Of a DNA stretch of 7,836 nt, positions 6,691 to 7,836 are shown piece by piece; the stretch's first letter is position 1; each line of letters begins with the position of its first letter. Both the position numbers and the translations under genes were made by a program. Below the pieces are notes generated by a model, which was not told the origin of the DNA, searched no databases, and worked only from the letters and a program-made list of their open reading frames with translations. Location: contig JAGYNW010000092.1 of assembly GCA_018399915.1 (NCBI GenBank), forward strand, positions 1 to 7,836, given 5' to 3'. The stretch comes from Candidatus Omnitrophota bacterium. Its GTDB lineage: Bacteria; Omnitrophota; Gorgyraeia; Zapsychrales; Zapsychraceae.

Positions 6691-7836
6691 TTACTGATCT
6701 AAATACCTTCGGATCTTTCCGGTCTTTTGCTCAAAGCCCGGCATTTTATCCTCTTTTTTACGGCCAAAACAAACATCCAGATTCTCATGAAAATTCACCA
6801 TTTCCATGGTCACATGCCGCTGTTTAATGGCTTCCCGCGCTTCGACATACTGGACTTTCCCGTCACTGATTCCGGAAACTGTTACCCCGGTTAATCCATT
6901 CTGCAAAAGCACCACGGCACCGGCGCCGACCTCTTTACCGAAACTGACATCATACACCGAAGAATGACCGCATCTGACCAAATGACCCGGCGCAACCGAC
7001 CGGACCTCCGGAGCTTCGTAAAGCCCTTTAATATACATCTTGGATTCTTTCATGAAATTTGCGATCTCCGGATCGACTTTAAACCGTTTTTCAAGCTCTT
7101 TTTGCACGAACTTACCGGCGCCAGCCAATTTCTTATGCCCAAAGGCATCCACGCCCGCGGATTCATCATAAAGCTCCTCACCGTTGGCGTTACGTAGCCC
7201 TTCGGCAACAATGATCAGATACGTTCCGGCACGCACATCACTTTTCATGACCCTGTGCATAAAAATGTTTTTACAATGATCATAAAGCACATCAAAATCT
7301 ACCGGCACTTCCGGGATCAAAACAGCGTCCGCGTCTGCGGCGATACCGGAACGAAAAGCCGTGTGCCCGGCATAACGGCCAAAAACCTCCATAACAATGA
7401 TACGGTTATGTGTGCGGCCCGTGGTTTTAATGTCTTCAGCAAAAGTCGCGATACGGTTGACCGTAGAATCAAAACCCACGGAATAAGTCTGAAGGTCCAA
7501 ATCCATTGTTTTGGGCGCGTGAATACATTTAATCCCATGGTCTGAAAGATCGACCATAACACTTCCCGAATCATCGCCACCACTGATAACCAAACCATCA
7601 ATGGCAAACTTCTTTAATCCTTCCTTGATCCTGTCATATTTATTCGGATCATCGATCTTCTTGATCTTTACCCGGGAATGCCCCGCCTCAGAACCCGCGG
7701 CATTGGCATTAACCGTGTCAACCCGGTCGACAGTTAATTCCACCAGGGCCTCAAAATCAACAAGGTTATAAAGCCCGGCATACCCGTTAGGAATAACATA
7801 GGCATGCGCCCCGTATTTTTTGGCCATTGTTGCGGC
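6691..7836 (-). CDS. pfp: 6-phosphofructokinase, probably pyrophosphate-dependent (5' end cut off by the window)
   Basis: This enzyme phosphorylates fructose 6-phosphate to fructose 1,6-bisphosphate in glycolysis, in the cytoplasm. The frame stays open to the window edge; three codons (Ala-Ala-Thr) precede the ATG at 7827. That Met aligns inside the first helix of the family, so the true start and the N-terminal GGDxPGxN loop lie beyond 7836. Numbered from that Met, the motifs are NGYAGL (14-19), GGDDS (83-87), PKTMDLD (105-111), GFDSTVN (118-124), MEVFGRYAG (146-154), VAEG (207-210) and GHLVRCGHSS (281-290). In ATP-dependent enzymes the residues matching Asp86 and Lys106 are glycines. Asp and Lys at these places are the recognised signature of pyrophosphate users, which also allow the reverse reaction. 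Asp109 and Asp111 of the catalytic TxDxD are kept. Variants are Leu for Asn in TIDND, Phe for Met in MGR, and RCG for RGG. Phosphofructokinase identity is firm; donor choice is inferred. Confidence 0.88.
   Translation of the reverse strand, partial: AATMAKKYGAHAYVIPNGYAGLYNLVDFEALVELTVDRVDTVNANAAGSEAGHSRVKIKKIDDPNKYDRIKEGLKKFAIDGLVISGGDDSGSVMVDLSDHGIKCIHAPKTMDLDLQTYSVGFDSTVNRIATFAEDIKTTGRTHNRIIVMEVFGRYAGHTAFRSGIAADADAVLIPEVPVDFDVLYDHCKNIFMHRVMKSDVRAGTYLIIVAEGLRNANGEELYDESAGVDAFGHKKLAGAGKFVQKELEKRFKVDPEIANFMKESKMYIKGLYEAPEVRSVAPGHLVRCGHSSVYDVSFGKEVGAGAVVLLQNGLTGVTVSGISDGKVQYVEAREAIKQRHVTMEMVNFHENLDVCFGRKKEDKMPGFEQKTGKIRRYLDQ

Noticed and set aside
7255..7607. Overlapping open frames within the phosphofructokinase region
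   Set aside because: They sit in other frames of a strongly conserved enzyme and show no independent motif or ribosome site.

Overview
The window holds six genes in two converging groups. On the plus strand (43-5148) four tightly packed genes form one apparent operon: two polysaccharide pyruvyl transferase family proteins, a Wzx-type flippase and a radical SAM protein with a SPASM-like C-terminus. On the minus strand, read from the right edge, are a phosphofructokinase cut off by the window end (6691-7836) and a GT39-type membrane glycosyltransferase (5167-6642). Coding density is very high. The longest non-coding stretch is about 50 bases, so there is no gene-free region over 300 bases. I see no tRNA, rRNA, CRISPR array, insertion sequence or integrase.

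Organism: a bacterium with moderate to low GC, using AAGGA/GGAG-type Shine-Dalgarno sites. Lipid-linked glycan export genes plus a pyrophosphate-type phosphofructokinase would fit an uncultured Gram-negative lineage, for example Omnitrophota or a related candidate phylum. This is a guess from general gene style, not a phylogenetic result.

Plus-strand cassette: spacings are 3 bases, an 8-base overlap and 8 bases, so the four genes are probably co-transcribed and partly translationally coupled. The likely theme is a surface polysaccharide or glycolipid. The flippase would move a lipid-linked glycan across the inner membrane. The two pyruvyl transferase homologues would modify its sugars. The radical SAM enzyme would carry out an unknown radical reaction on the glycan, its carrier or a partner peptide. 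The operon probably starts left of the window: there is no visible promoter, and a possible upstream reading frame ends at 50, overlapping the first gene.

Minus-strand group: the phosphofructokinase carries the Asp and Lys associated with pyrophosphate rather than ATP as phosphoryl donor, and belongs to central carbon metabolism. The GT39-type enzyme 48 bases downstream would use a polyprenyl-phosphate sugar on the outer face of the membrane. It probably belongs functionally with the glycan cassette despite its orientation. The point between 6642 and 6691 looks like the border between a glycan locus and housekeeping DNA.

Most unusual points: the second pyruvyl transferase homologue has lost two residues that the first keeps, the first carries a G8 tract at which any one-base slip would truncate the protein, and the radical SAM enzyme has no obvious substrate.
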